Below are positions 51,159-60,898 of a DNA stretch of 64,000 nt, piece after piece. Each line of letters opens with the position of its first letter. Within the stretch, counting starts at the first letter, position 1. The stretch is from Halorientalis pallida (GTDB taxonomy: Archaea > Halobacteriota > Halobacteria > Halobacteriales > Haloarculaceae): the NCBI RefSeq assembly GCF_004118325.1, contig NZ_RDFA01000002.1, positions 191,001 through 255,000 on the forward strand, written 5' to 3'. Position numbers and translations under genes: made by a program. Under the pieces are notes generated by a model. The model did not search any database. It saw nothing but the letters and a program-made list of their open reading frames with translations, and was not told the DNA's origin.

Positions 51159-52471
51159 GCGTCCGGCCCTTCGTACGCCGACAGCGTCGCGGACACGTCG
51201 CTGTCTGCCGACTCCCAGACCAGCGAAATCTCCGCGTCGCTGGCGACGCCGAGGCGAGCCTGATCGCCCGCGACGACGGCGGCGTCGCCGTCGACGTTCC
51301 CGGAGGCGAACGCGGCCGGCCACTGCCCACCGCTCTCGGTCACGTCCAGTTCGCCGGCCACCGTCTCGGGAGTCGATCCGGCACCGACGAACCCGTCCCC
51401 GCGGAAGACGAGTTCGCTCGCCCTGACCGAATCCCCGCCGTCGTGGGAGACGGTCGTGATGCCCACCCCGTCGCCGCGGCGCTCGTAGTCCCACGAGAAC
51501 GACACCTGTGGCGGGCGGTCGCCCCTGCCGCCCGGACCACCCGCGGCCCCGTACCGGGGGCCGAGTCGGCTGACCGAGCCGGTGTCGGCCGTGCCGTCGA
51601 CGACGGCGGTCCGGCCGGCCGCGCTGACCGACGGCGAGGAGAGCGGGTCGAACACGGCCCGTTCGGCTACCAGGCTCTCGACCGCCGCGGTGTCGACCGC
51701 CGACTGGCTCTCGAACACGAACGCACCGGTGAACGACGCGGTAGTCCCGTCGAGCCGCCAGCGGAAGCCGTCGGCGACCACGCCGTCGAGGAACGCGGCC
51801 TCCTCGTGGGTCCGGCCGCCGGCGACGGCTCCCGAGCCAAGTCGGGACAGGAGCGTCCGGCAGTCGGGGTTCGCGTCGGTGTAGCGGTCGGCCGTCCCCT
51901 GCTTGGCGTCGATTATCGCTTCGATCTTTTCGCGGGCGTCGCCGAGCGTCCCGGCCCGGATCGCCGTGTCCGACGAGACGGCGGCGGTTCCGCCCGGTCC
52001 GCCCGTGTAGAACGTGTAGCCGTGGTACGTCTCGCCCTCGGCGTAGCCGGTCGCCGCGAGGAACGAGCGGAACGCGTCGGCGTCGACGTCGCCAGTCAGC
52101 ACCATCCCGCCGCCGATCAGGTACAGCCCGGAGAGATCGGACAGCGTGATCCCGTCCAGTTGTTCCGTCGCGCCCGTCAGCCCGCCGAACGCGCTCCCTT
52201 CCACGGCCGACTCGTGCTCGAAGATCGCGCTGGGATCGGCCGCGGTGAACTCGTAGTGGTCGGTGCCCATCGCGGCCGGCGCGGGCAGCCAGTCGGCGAA
52301 GGCAGGGAGCGATCCGCCACCGCCGCCACCGTCGTCGCCGTCGTCGTCACTGTCGTCGGTCGGCGTGTCGGTGCCGTCACTCTGCAGACAGCCGCCGAGG
52401 CCCACTGTGAGGCCGCCGGCGAGGAGGGTGCCGCCCGTCCGGAGGACGCGACGGCGCGGGGCATCGTGCAT
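51155..52471 (-). CDS. Tat-exported lipoprotein of unknown function
   Basis: The 438-residue product has a Tat-lipoprotein signal: RRRVLRTGGTLLAGGLTVGL with the lipobox GGC, so the mature protein would be anchored through a lipidated cysteine. A Ser/Asp/Gly-rich linker (30-55) leads to an acidic, beta-rich globular part with repeated (S/T)G-rich strands (SDLSGLYLIGGGMVL, TGYAEGETYHGYTFYTGG). No enzyme motif is visible. It may be a solute-binding or structural surface protein. It is a single-gene unit, divergent from the helicase gene. Confidence 0.8.
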   Translation of the reverse strand: MHDAPRRRVLRTGGTLLAGGLTVGLGGCLQSDGTDTPTDDSDDDGDDGGGGGGSLPAFADWLPAPAAMGTDHYEFTAADPSAIFEHESAVEGSAFGGLTGATEQLDGITLSDLSGLYLIGGGMVLTGDVDADAFRSFLAATGYAEGETYHGYTFYTGGPGGTAAVSSDTAIRAGTLGDAREKIEAIIDAKQGTADRYTDANPDCRTLLSRLGSGAVAGGRTHEEAAFLDGVVADGFRWRLDGTTASFTGAFVFESQSAVDTAAVESLVAERAVFDPLSSPSVSAAGRTAVVDGTADTGSVSRLGPRYGAAGGPGGRGDRPPQVSFSWDYERRGDGVGITTVSHDGGDSVRASELVFRGDGFVGAGSTPETVAGELDVTESGGQWPAAFASGNVDGDAAVVAGDQARLGVASDAEISLVWESADSDVSATLSAYEGPDA

Positions 52472-52561
52472 AGTATTTGACGTGAACGTGAGCGGAGACT
52501 TAATTCCACCGGGTAGGTCGAGCCGAACGACTTTAGCCTCCGCAGGTATCCATCAGGTGAC

Positions 52562-54298
52562 GTGAAGCCCGCCCGGATCGAGACGGAGTTCCCCGCGCCC
52601 GCCTACCGTGGGAATCAGGAGCAGGCGCTCGCGGACATCCGCGCCGCGTTCGAGGCCGGCAACGACGTGGTGCTGGTGCGCGCCCCGACCGGGAGCGGCA
52701 AGTCCCTGCTCGCCCGAGCCATCGCGGGGTCGGCCCGCACCGCCGGGGAAGCCGAGGCCAACGAGCCCATCGGTGCGTACTACACCACGCCCCAGGTCTC
52801 CCAGCTCGACGACGTGGCCTCGGACGACCTGCTCGAAGACTTGGAGATCATCCGCGGGAAGAACAACTACTCGTGTATCCTGCCGGGCGAGACCGATACC
52901 CCTGTGGATCAGGCTCCCTGCAACCGCGAGCGGATGTTCGACTGCCAGGTCAAACACCGCTGTCCGTACTTCTCGGACCGCTCCATCGCCGCCAACCGCC
53001 CCATCGCGGCGATGACGCTGGCCTACTTCATGCAGACCGCCGGCTCCGACGTGTTCGGCCAGCGCGACGTGGTCGTCGTCGACGAGGCTCACGGGCTGGC
53101 CGAGTGGGCCGAGATGTACGCGACCATCGACCTCTCGCCCCGCAGAGTACCAGTCTGGAACGACGTGCACCCTCCCGAGATCGACGGGCCCGACGACGCC
53201 GAGGGGTACGCCGAGAAGGTCACGCGGATCGCCTCGCGTCGCCAGGAGGAGTTGCGCGGCAACGCCGAACTCGACCCCGACGAGGTGGCCGAGCGCGACC
53301 GACTCACCGAACTCGTCTCGGAACTCCAGTGGTTCCTCGAGGACTACCGGAATCCCGACAGCGCCACGACGTGGGTCGTCGACCAGCCCGACGGCGCGGG
53401 GACGGCCGTGACGATCAAGCCGATGAACCCCGAGCGCTACCTCAAGCACACGGTCTGGGACCGCGGTCAGAAGTTCGCCCTGCTGTCGGCGACCATCCTC
53501 AGCAAAGACGCCTTCTGTGCCGGTGCGGGACTCGACCCCTCGCGGGTGGCGCTCGTGGAGGTCGACCACACCTTCCCCGTCGAGAACCGGCCGCTGTACG
53601 ACGTGACACAGGGGAAGATGACCTACGAGAAACGGGATCGGACCCTCCCGCGCATGGCGGAGGTGCTGGTGCGAATCATGCAGGCCCACCCGTCGGAGAA
53701 GGGGCTGGTCCACTGCCACTCCTACGGGATCCAGGAGCGGCTGGTCGACCTGTTGCGCGAGTACGGCGTCGACGAGCGGATTCGGGTCCACGACCGCGAG
53801 AACCGCGACGCCGTCCTCTCGACGTGGAAGCGAAGCGACGGCAACGAGGTCTTCTGCTCGGTCAAGATGGAGGAGGCGCTGGACCTGGAGGGCGACCTGG
53901 CGCGCTGGCAACTACTCTGTAAGGCACCCTACCCCAACACGCGGGACTCGCGGGTGGCCCAGCGACTCGAAGACGGCCAGTGGGGCTGGTACTACCGGGC
54001 GGCGCTGCGAACGGTCATCCAGGCCTGTGGCCGCGTGGTCCGGGCCCCGGACGACCACGGGGCGACGTATCTGGGCGATTCCTCCCTGCTCGACCTCTTC
54101 GAGCGCGCTCGCACGGACATGCCCGACTGGTTCGCCGAACAGGTCGACCGGATGTCGAAACCCGACCTGCCGGCGCTCGATTCGGGCGCGGCCGTCGGCG
54201 AGACGAGCTCCCGGAGTCGGTCGCGGTCACGCTCGCGTCGCTCGACGACCCGTGACTCCGACGGCTCCCACCCCCTGTCGGACGTCTGGGACAGCTAG
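52562..54298 (+). CDS. XPD/DinG-like Fe-S superfamily 2 helicase
   Basis: The 578-residue product starts at a GTG. It has Walker A VRAPTGSGKS (about 39-48), the DEAH box at 174-177 (VVVVDEAHG), and between them four cysteines C105, C120, C128 and C134 in the pattern of the XPD Fe-S domain. Motifs IV-VI follow (SATILSK, VHCHSYGIQERL, QACGRVVRAPDD). Such 5'-3' helicases act in repair or unwinding of damaged DNA. The C-terminus ends with an Arg/Ser-rich tail. It overlaps the stop of the tiny leftward ORF at 54295. Confidence 0.9.
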   Translation: MKPARIETEFPAPAYRGNQEQALADIRAAFEAGNDVVLVRAPTGSGKSLLARAIAGSARTAGEAEANEPIGAYYTTPQVSQLDDVASDDLLEDLEIIRGKNNYSCILPGETDTPVDQAPCNRERMFDCQVKHRCPYFSDRSIAANRPIAAMTLAYFMQTAGSDVFGQRDVVVVDEAHGLAEWAEMYATIDLSPRRVPVWNDVHPPEIDGPDDAEGYAEKVTRIASRRQEELRGNAELDPDEVAERDRLTELVSELQWFLEDYRNPDSATTWVVDQPDGAGTAVTIKPMNPERYLKHTVWDRGQKFALLSATILSKDAFCAGAGLDPSRVALVEVDHTFPVENRPLYDVTQGKMTYEKRDRTLPRMAEVLVRIMQAHPSEKGLVHCHSYGIQERLVDLLREYGVDERIRVHDRENRDAVLSTWKRSDGNEVFCSVKMEEALDLEGDLARWQLLCKAPYPNTRDSRVAQRLEDGQWGWYYRAALRTVIQACGRVVRAPDDHGATYLGDSSLLDLFERARTDMPDWFAEQVDRMSKPDLPALDSGAAVGETSSRSRSRSRSRRSTTRDSDGSHPLSDVWDS

Positions 54299-54381
54299 AA
54301 GAACGACACCGTCGCGTACGCGATCGGTGAGCCGATCATCAGGATCACGAAGATGATCGCGATGATCTGTTTTCGATCCAT
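54295..54381 (-). CDS. 28-residue single-helix membrane peptide
   Basis: The ORF encodes MDRKQIIAIIFVILMIGSPI and eight further residues ending SFF, that is a positively charged tip and one membrane helix. A TATA-like CTCTAATTC lies about 30 bp upstream. Its stop overlaps the convergent helicase stop. It is too short for most gene finders, but the composition and promoter are those of real haloarchaeal membrane peptides. No function can be assigned. Confidence 0.5.
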   Translation of the reverse strand: MDRKQIIAIIFVILMIGSPIAYATVSFF

Positions 54382-54428
54382 ACCCGGTCGTTCGTGACCA
54401 CAGGAATTAGAGTTTTCGCACTCGCAGG

Positions 54429-55460
54429 TCACTCGACCCGCGCGTCCACGACGACGTGGGCGACGCCCTCGCTGTACCCCTTGACTTTGCGTCGGTCGAG
54501 GATTTCGACCGCACGACCGCGCTCGGCGGCGGCCTCGGTCAAGCGCTCGACGGGCCGGTCGTACACCAGCGACTCGGGCGTGGCCTCGTGCATGTGGACG
54601 ACGCCACCGGGTTCGAGGGCGTCCAGTGCGGCGTCGAGGTACTCGTGGGCCTCGTAGTAGCCCATCACCACCCGGTCGGCCTCGACACCTTCGGCCACGT
54701 CCCGGCAGTCCGCCCGGTAGAGGTCGACCCGCTCGTGAACCTCGTTGAGTTTGGCGTTCTCCAGCAGGTAGCGGAAGGAGGCGGGGTTGATCTCGGCCGC
54801 GGTGACCCGTGCGCCGGCCCGGGCCATCGGGAGCGTGAAGTAGCCGACGCCGGCGAACATGTCGAAGACCCGCTCGGGTCCCTCGTTCCGTTCGTCGCCA
54901 CGCACTACGTCGCCCATCCGCTTGCGCTCGGCCTTGTTCCCGGGCGAGAACATGACTTCCGCGAGGTCGAGCGCGTACTTCGTCCCGTGTTCGGTGTGGA
55001 TCGTCTCGGTGTCGCCCGCACCGGCGATCACTTCCACGTCGGGTTCGCGCTGGGTGCCGTCGATCCCGTGACGCGCCAGCACGGTGTCGGCGTTTGCGTG
55101 CAGGTCCAGCAGTGCTTCCCCCACCTCCCCGGTCCGGGGGGCGTCTCCGACGTCCACGAGGACGACGGTGCCGATGACGGCCCACGACCCCGGCGCTCGC
55201 TCGCGTTCGGCCTCGGTCCAGCCCCGCTCGCGGAGGTGATCGTCCAGGTTCCGCAGGCGTGGCTCGGCCTCCTGCCGGACGATCTCCCGGACCGCCGTCT
55301 GCTCGGGCGGGGCCGTCACCGGGAGCGCGACGGCGTCCTCGCCGAACGGCCTGATACTGCGGTCGTCGTCGTAGATCCCTTCCTCGCGGAGCGCGTCGGC
55401 CGCGGTCTCGGCGCGACCCCTCGCGACGACCGCGGCGAGAGGGTCGGCGTCTCCCGTCAT
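54429..55460 (-). CDS. Taw2/Trm5-like class I SAM-dependent enzyme
   Basis: The 343-residue product has a Rossmann-type SAM fold: VFDMFAGVGYFTLPMARAGA, VTAAEINPASFRYL, a central DRVVMGYYEAHEYL and a helical N-terminal third. The GYYEAHEYL stretch, in place of the NLP motif of Trm5, fits Taw2 (TYW2 homologue), which transfers the aminocarboxypropyl group of SAM to 4-demethylwyosine in tRNA-Phe during wyosine synthesis. The start overlaps the nmd3 stop (ATGA), so the two form an operon of translation-related genes. Confidence 0.82.
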   Translation of the reverse strand: MTGDADPLAAVVARGRAETAADALREEGIYDDDRSIRPFGEDAVALPVTAPPEQTAVREIVRQEAEPRLRNLDDHLRERGWTEAERERAPGSWAVIGTVVLVDVGDAPRTGEVGEALLDLHANADTVLARHGIDGTQREPDVEVIAGAGDTETIHTEHGTKYALDLAEVMFSPGNKAERKRMGDVVRGDERNEGPERVFDMFAGVGYFTLPMARAGARVTAAEINPASFRYLLENAKLNEVHERVDLYRADCRDVAEGVEADRVVMGYYEAHEYLDAALDALEPGGVVHMHEATPESLVYDRPVERLTEAAAERGRAVEILDRRKVKGYSEGVAHVVVDARVE

Positions 55461-56602
55461 GCGTCCTCGGTTCCGTCCCCGTCGGCGGGTTCGTCCTCAC
55501 CCTCGGGCAGGACGTGCAGGCCGGCGCGACTCTTGATGACGGGCACGGTGTCGGCGTCGGGGTCGAGGTAGTCCGGCCGGGCGACCGTCTTCGCCTCGTA
55601 GGTCTCGGGGTCCAGTACCTGCACGGCGTTTTCGTCCTCGACGGCGACCAGCGTCGTCTCGTCGGCCTCCTCGCGGGTGCCAAGCCGCCGGGCCTCCGGG
55701 GCGTTCTCGTCCTCGAAACTGGCCTCGAAGGCCTCGCCGGTCGTGACGCGTCGCCCCTTCAGGTTGCCCTGCACGCTCCGGACGAGGACGGGACCGTCGT
55801 CGTCGTCGGGATCGATCACTTCACCGGGGCGGTACCGGGGCAGGCGGATGGCGTAGGTCACCCGGTAGACCTCGTTGCCGTCGCTGTCCTCGGTCACGAG
55901 CGTCTCGTTGGACGTGTAGGCGCCCCCGAGCTGGCGGACGATCCGCTCGGCGATGCCGCCACCCATCTGCGTGGTCGAGATCTTCATGTCGAGACCGCCC
56001 TCGACGTGGCTGACCTCGGTGATGTAGGCGTTGCGGTCGCCTTTCTCCTCGCGGTCGGCGATGTACTCCTCTGCGATGCGCTCGGCCTGCTCGAGTTCCC
56101 CGTCGCTGGGGTCGCGCTCGTCGGCTCGCACCTGCACGATGGCGGCGTAGGAGCCACCGGCGATGCGGCCACAGCGCTTGCAGGTCTCGCGGGAAATCTT
56201 CACCGGGACCAGCACGTCCTCGACGATTGGCGAATCCCGGACGATCCCCGAGAACCGGCAGTGCATCTTGATCGTCGTCGCGTCGACCTGTTCGGGCGCG
56301 ACCTCCCAGTCGACGGCCTCGGCCTCCATGTGGACCGCCAGGGCCTCGCTGACCTCCTCGACGGCCACGTCGACGTAGTCGTCGGCCCCCACGTCCACCC
56401 AGCGGTTCCCCCGGTGGACCGCGCCACACTGGGCACAGACCCGGATCTCGATGCGATCCGGGGCGTCCACGAGGTCGAACTCCTCGAAGTAACAGTCGTT
56501 ACAGAGCACGCGATCGGGGTCTCTGGGTTCGCCGGGGCGGGGTTCCGGCCGCTCCGGGATGGTCTCCCCGCAGCGCGGACAGAACTCGCGTGACTCGCTC
56601 AT
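55457..56602 (-). CDS. NMD3 family protein
   Basis: The 381-residue product starts with the family zinc-binding region: SREFCPRCGE, VLCNDCYFE, RVCAQCGAVH, and later TCKRCGRIAG, giving four CxxC pairs. Downstream follow the OB-like and SH3-like parts (EGGLDMKISTTQMGGGIAER, YRVTYAIRLPRYRPGEVIDP). NMD3 is the eukaryotic 60S export adaptor; the archaeal version is thought to act in large-subunit maturation. It shares an operon with the Taw2-like enzyme, placing both in ribosome or tRNA metabolism. The start CTCATTGG region is preceded by CGGTTAAGCC as a TATA candidate. Confidence 0.93.
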   Translation of the reverse strand: MSESREFCPRCGETIPERPEPRPGEPRDPDRVLCNDCYFEEFDLVDAPDRIEIRVCAQCGAVHRGNRWVDVGADDYVDVAVEEVSEALAVHMEAEAVDWEVAPEQVDATTIKMHCRFSGIVRDSPIVEDVLVPVKISRETCKRCGRIAGGSYAAIVQVRADERDPSDGELEQAERIAEEYIADREEKGDRNAYITEVSHVEGGLDMKISTTQMGGGIAERIVRQLGGAYTSNETLVTEDSDGNEVYRVTYAIRLPRYRPGEVIDPDDDDGPVLVRSVQGNLKGRRVTTGEAFEASFEDENAPEARRLGTREEADETTLVAVEDENAVQVLDPETYEAKTVARPDYLDPDADTVPVIKSRAGLHVLPEGEDEPADGDGTEDA

Positions 56603-56713
56603 TGGCCCCTGGTACTCGATTCGACCGGTTAAGCCTCGCGCTCTCGGTCGCACCGTCACCTGGGCTACCCCTGGCCACGCGGTGTTTAATTGCGCTCGGC
56701 ACGTACTCCTTCC

Positions 56714-57583
56714 ATGGAGTGGCAGACAGACTGGGGACTCCGGGGCCGCATGGTGCTGACCATGCTCTTGCTCGGCGGTCTCTACGTCCTGTTCATCGGC
56801 GTCCTCTCGCTGTACTTCCAGGGCATCCTGCCGATACTGCTCGTGATGGGCGGATTCATGCTCGCACAGTTTTTCTTCAGCGACAAGCTGGCGCTCCGGA
56901 GTATGGGCGCGAGCGAGGTCGAGGAGTCGGAGTACCCCGACCTCTACCGGTCGGTCCGGCGGCTCTCCCAGCAGGCGGACCTGCCGATGCCGACGGTGGC
57001 CGTCGCCGAGTCGAGCGTGCCCAACGCCTTCGCGACCGGCCGATCCCAGCAGAACGCCACGGTCTGCGTGACGACCGGTCTGCTGGCGACGCTCGACGCG
57101 GACGAACTCGACGGCGTGCTGGCCCACGAACTCGCCCACATCAAGAACCGGGACGTGGCGGTGATGACGATCGCATCCTTCCTCTCGACCATCGCCTTCC
57201 TGATCGTCCGGTGGGGGTGGCTGTTCGGCGGGCGTGACCGCCGCGGCGGTGGCGTCGTCGTCGCCATCCTGATCTCGCTGGTCGTGTGGGTCGTCTCGTT
57301 CCTGTTGATCCGCGCCCTCTCGCGGTATCGGGAGTTCGCGGCCGACCGCGGTGGCGCGCTCATCACGGGCAACCCCGCCGCGCTGGCCTCGGCACTGGCG
57401 ACCATCGACGGCCGGATGGACCGGGTTCCGAAGGAAGACCTGCGCGAACAGGCGGAGATGAACGCTTTCTTCGTGATCCCGATCAGCCGGGGGTTCATCG
57501 GGCGACTCGCCCGGACCCACCCCGGGACCGAGCGCCGGATCGAGCGGCTGCAGGACCTCGAACGCGAACTGGCGGGGCGGTGA
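56714..57583 (+). CDS. htpX: HtpX-type membrane metalloprotease
   Basis: The 289-residue product has two N-terminal helices (about 10-55), the zinc motif HELAH at 138-142 with H138, E139 and H142, two more helices around 150-195, and the third zinc ligand in YREFAADRGGALI. This is the FtsH-complementing, M48B HtpX family that degrades damaged membrane proteins and is induced by stress in bacteria. The ATG at 56714 removes eight residues of a longer frame. It is divergent from nmd3 and followed by the DUF2270 gene. Confidence 0.95.
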   Translation: MEWQTDWGLRGRMVLTMLLLGGLYVLFIGVLSLYFQGILPILLVMGGFMLAQFFFSDKLALRSMGASEVEESEYPDLYRSVRRLSQQADLPMPTVAVAESSVPNAFATGRSQQNATVCVTTGLLATLDADELDGVLAHELAHIKNRDVAVMTIASFLSTIAFLIVRWGWLFGGRDRRGGGVVVAILISLVVWVVSFLLIRALSRYREFAADRGGALITGNPAALASALATIDGRMDRVPKEDLREQAEMNAFFVIPISRGFIGRLARTHPGTERRIERLQDLERELAGR

Positions 57584-57665
57584 ACGGGGCGGAGCACCCG
57601 GTGACGCGTTCCGCGGTTGCACGTGCCGGCACAAACGGCAGTGCGCCGGCCGTCGACGGCACCGT

Positions 57666-58355
57666 ATGGACGAGGACACCGATCCGACCGACGTGGGCGA
57701 GCGGGTGAGCGAGGACGTGGAGACGGCCGCCTCACTCCTCGGTCACTACTACCGCGGCGAGTTGAACCGGATGAACACCGAACACGGCCGGATCGACCGG
57801 ACGACCAACTGGGCGATCACGCTCATCGCGGCCATCCTGGCGTTCGCTTTCTCCAGTGGCGACCGGCCACACTACGTCTTGCTCGTTGGCATTCTCGCGC
57901 TGGGATTGTTCCACCTCGTCGAGACACGGCGCTATCGGGCCTACGACACCTGGCGGTCCCGGGTGCGACTGATCGAGGAGGACCTGCTGGCACCGACGCT
58001 CGACCCGGCCGGTGGCGTCGAACACCCCGACTGGCGGGCGGAGCTGGCCGCGGACCTGCGCCAGCCGGCGATCAAGACCCCGTTCGTCGAGGCCTACACG
58101 CGCCGACTGCGACGGGTCTACCTGCCCCTCTTTCTCGTCTTGCTCGCGGCGTGGGTCGTCCAGATCCTCGTGGTCGCGCCGGGCGGCGACCCGCTCGCGG
58201 CCGCCGACGTCTTCGGCGTGCCGGGCTGGCTCGTCGTCACGAGTGTCGCCGCCTTCTCCGTCGCGCTCCTCGTGATCGCGTTCTGGCCCCGGAAACGACA
58301 CGCCAAGGGCGAACTGCAGGACCGCGGGAAGGAAGGCGACTGGAAGGGCGAGTGA
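57666..58355 (+). CDS. DUF2270 family membrane protein
   Basis: The 229-residue product has a charged N-terminus (1-45) with GHYYRGELNRMNTEHGRIDR, four membrane helices in two pairs (about 50-85, 150-205), and a cytosolic loop ETRRYRAYDTWRSRVRLIEED between them. This layout and the RxxxYDxWRxRxRxxE pattern identify DUF2270, an integral membrane family without assigned function in archaea and cyanobacteria. It follows htpX after 82 bp and converges on the histidine kinase gene with four bases between stops. Confidence 0.85.
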   Translation: MDEDTDPTDVGERVSEDVETAASLLGHYYRGELNRMNTEHGRIDRTTNWAITLIAAILAFAFSSGDRPHYVLLVGILALGLFHLVETRRYRAYDTWRSRVRLIEEDLLAPTLDPAGGVEHPDWRAELAADLRQPAIKTPFVEAYTRRLRRVYLPLFLVLLAAWVVQILVVAPGGDPLAAADVFGVPGWLVVTSVAAFSVALLVIAFWPRKRHAKGELQDRGKEGDWKGE

Positions 58356-58359
58356 CCGG

Positions 58360-60162
58360 TCACGAGGACCGGTCGTTCGACGCGTCCAGTTCCCGGATGG
58401 TGCCGGGCGGGACCGCCGGCGGCGTCCGTGGCGGGACCTCCGTCCGTGCGACCGCCTCGTCGACGACCGCCGCGTCGGCCCCGTCGGCGGGCGTCGGGAG
58501 CGCGACCCGGACGACCGTCCCGCGTGGCTCGTTCTCCTCGAAGCTGAGCGACCCGCCCATCCGGGTGACACCCCACTTCACACCCCAGAGCCCAAGGCCG
58601 CTCCCGTGTTCGAGCGGCGCCTCGTCGCCGGCGACGACAGGGGAGCGCTCGGACTCGGGGATGCCGGGGCCGTCGTCGGCGACGGTGATCTGGACGGGGC
58701 GGGCAGCCTCGGGATCGACGGTGACGGTCACGTCGACGGTCGGGTCGGCCGAATCGTTGTGTTCGACGGCGTTCTCGACGAGGTCTTCGAGCACGGGGTG
58801 GAGGACGCGGTGGTCGGCCCGGGCGACGACGGTGTCGGGGGCCGACCAGGAGACGGCACAGTCCGTGTCTTCCCGGACCGTCTCGACGACGTCGCGGACG
58901 ACGCTGGTCACGTCGGTCCGGGGATCGGGCGTCACCGGGACGGCCATCATCCGCTCGATCCGGCGGGCCTTGTCGCCGGTCTCTGCGATCGACAGCGCGG
59001 TGTCGACGACATCGTCGGCGAGCGCGGCGGCGTCGGCGTCGACCTGCTCGGCGATCATCTCCGCGCGGGTGACGATGGTCGCGGTCTCGTTTCGGAGGTT
59101 GTGCCGCAGGACACGGTTGAGGACCGAGAGCCGCTGGCGGCGGGTGTACCGCTCGGTCACGTCCCGGAGGACCAGCGTGTGCCCGATGCAGCGACCCTGT
59201 TCGTTCGTGAGTTCGGACACCGAGGGATCGTACTGACGGGGACCGGTGGCGGTGTCGAGACGCACGCCGTCTCGGTCGGCCAGGGCACCGATAGAGGTGC
59301 CCAACACGTCCTCGACGAGCCGGTCGGCGGGTTCGCCGTCGGCGGCGAACGCCAGGCGCGCTCGCTCGTTGAGTCGGACGACCCGTCCGGCGCTGTCGGT
59401 GACGATCACGAGGTCGTCCATCTCTTCGAGGACCGTCTCCGGGCCGATGGTTCCGGCGGCGGGCAACCCCTGGAACAGGCGGTAGCGGGAGACGGCGGCG
59501 ACGGCGGCGACGGCACCGATCGAGATGGCGCCGGCACGGACCACCTCGTCGGCCACGCCCGGCAGGGACGTGTCGGTGACCCGGAGCGCCCCGTGAATGA
59601 AGTTCCCGACCCAGGGCGCGACGACGATCAGCGCCAGCGCGGCCCCCAGCGACAGGCCGAGATGATCCCGGCGCAGTCCCGTGCGGACGAGCAGGCCGAC
59701 CGCCACGAGTAGGACGGTCGCCGAGTAGAAGTGCATCGCCACGTAGCCGCTGTACACGCCGAGAACGAACGTCTCGGAGACCGTGGGGAACAGGCCGACC
59801 TCCACGAGGCCGACCCACGTGCCGGCCAAGGCGGCGACGACGGCCGGCGCGATCAGCGCCACCGTTCGCCGCCGGGACGTGAACTCGAAGAGACCGTAGT
59901 ACTCGAAGGCGAAGCGGGCCCACACGACCGGCATCACGACGACGATCAGGGGGTAGATGCCAGTGGCCAGGCTGACCGTCCCTGTCAGGTGATAGGCCAC
60001 GCCGGAACCGGCGGCCCCGACGGCCAGCAACCCGATGGTCGCCGCGAACCACCGTGCCCCGGCCCCGGGGCGGCGGCGGGTGACCCAGACCGCGACGGCC
60101 GCGAACGCGACGGCACTGCACACGGACAGTGCCGTCACTGCCGGCACGCCCTGGACAGCCAT
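58360..60162 (-). CDS. 7TM sensor histidine kinase with PAS domain
   Basis: The 600-residue product has an N-terminal 7TM domain (about residues 5-225), a PAS domain (about 245-350, VLEEMDDLVIVTDSAGRVV), HisKA with H in LNRVLRHNLRNETATI, and a HATPase with NLVENAVEHND, VADDGPGIPE and HGSGLGLWGV. It senses an extracellular or membrane signal and phosphorylates an unidentified response regulator. The ATG at 60162 is supported by a TATA-like ATTTAAGCC about 27 bp upstream. A second gene for a similar 7TM module, without a kinase, lies at 60895-61572. Confidence 0.92.
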   Translation of the reverse strand: MAVQGVPAVTALSVCSAVAFAAVAVWVTRRRPGAGARWFAATIGLLAVGAAGSGVAYHLTGTVSLATGIYPLIVVVMPVVWARFAFEYYGLFEFTSRRRTVALIAPAVVAALAGTWVGLVEVGLFPTVSETFVLGVYSGYVAMHFYSATVLLVAVGLLVRTGLRRDHLGLSLGAALALIVVAPWVGNFIHGALRVTDTSLPGVADEVVRAGAISIGAVAAVAAVSRYRLFQGLPAAGTIGPETVLEEMDDLVIVTDSAGRVVRLNERARLAFAADGEPADRLVEDVLGTSIGALADRDGVRLDTATGPRQYDPSVSELTNEQGRCIGHTLVLRDVTERYTRRQRLSVLNRVLRHNLRNETATIVTRAEMIAEQVDADAAALADDVVDTALSIAETGDKARRIERMMAVPVTPDPRTDVTSVVRDVVETVREDTDCAVSWSAPDTVVARADHRVLHPVLEDLVENAVEHNDSADPTVDVTVTVDPEAARPVQITVADDGPGIPESERSPVVAGDEAPLEHGSGLGLWGVKWGVTRMGGSLSFEENEPRGTVVRVALPTPADGADAAVVDEAVARTEVPPRTPPAVPPGTIRELDASNDRSS

Positions 60163-60265
60163 GATGTCAACACTCCGGAACTGACGGGGCTTAAATCCGG
60201 GTCGAGAAACGATAGTCGAAACGGTAGTGAGCAGAGCCAAGAGCGTCCGCTCCCACGGTGTGCGT

Positions 60266-60898
60266 ATGGGACTGTTCGATCAGCTTCGGCGGGTCCTCGG
60301 GTTCGAGGCCGAGGCCGCCGCCACCCGGCCGGCCGATCCCGAGGACCTGTTCGGGATGAGCACCGCCTACGTCACGATGGCGGCCGACCTGGGCTTCGAG
60401 TCCGCCGGCGTCGCCGCGCTCTGTTTCGCGAGCGTCGACAGCGCGGACTTCGGCGACGCCGTCGACGAGGTCGCGGCCATCCTCGACGCCGGCGAAGCCG
60501 AGACCGGCACCGCCGCGACGTTCCGTGCGGACCGGCACGGATACGACTGGGTCGTTCTCCACGACGACGACGTCGAGGACCTCCTGACGAGCCTCCACTT
60601 CGCCGCCGACACCCTCGTCGAACGGGGCTACGGCTCCCGGTTGCTCGCGGCCCTGTTTGCCTTCCAGCGGACCGAACGTGCGCTCACCGGCGACACCGCC
60701 GACCGCCCGCTGTACTGGGTGTACTCGTTCCGGCGCGGCGCGTACTACCCCTTCGCGCCGGCGGGCGACCACGAGCGCGACGACACCACCGAGTTCAAAC
60801 TCGCGAGCGTCCTCGACGGCGAACTCGACGTGGAAGACGACGAGCGCTACTGGTACCCGCTCTGGCCCGAATCACCCCAGGGCCATCCCTGGGATTAG
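60266..60898 (+). CDS. PspA-associated protein PspAB-like
   Basis: The 210-residue product starts MGLFDQLRRVLGFEAEAAAT and contains FGMSTAYVTMAADLGFESAG, RHGYDWVVLHDDDVEDLLTS and SRLLAALFAFQRT, a pattern I recognise from haloarchaeal PspAB proteins. Those accompany PspA/Vipp1-like membrane-stress proteins, but no pspA is visible nearby. It has no signal or membrane segment. Its last bases overlap the stop of the convergent 7TM gene. Function is inferred only from the family name. Confidence 0.78.
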   Translation: MGLFDQLRRVLGFEAEAAATRPADPEDLFGMSTAYVTMAADLGFESAGVAALCFASVDSADFGDAVDEVAAILDAGEAETGTAATFRADRHGYDWVVLHDDDVEDLLTSLHFAADTLVERGYGSRLLAALFAFQRTERALTGDTADRPLYWVYSFRRGAYYPFAPAGDHERDDTTEFKLASVLDGELDVEDDERYWYPLWPESPQGHPWD

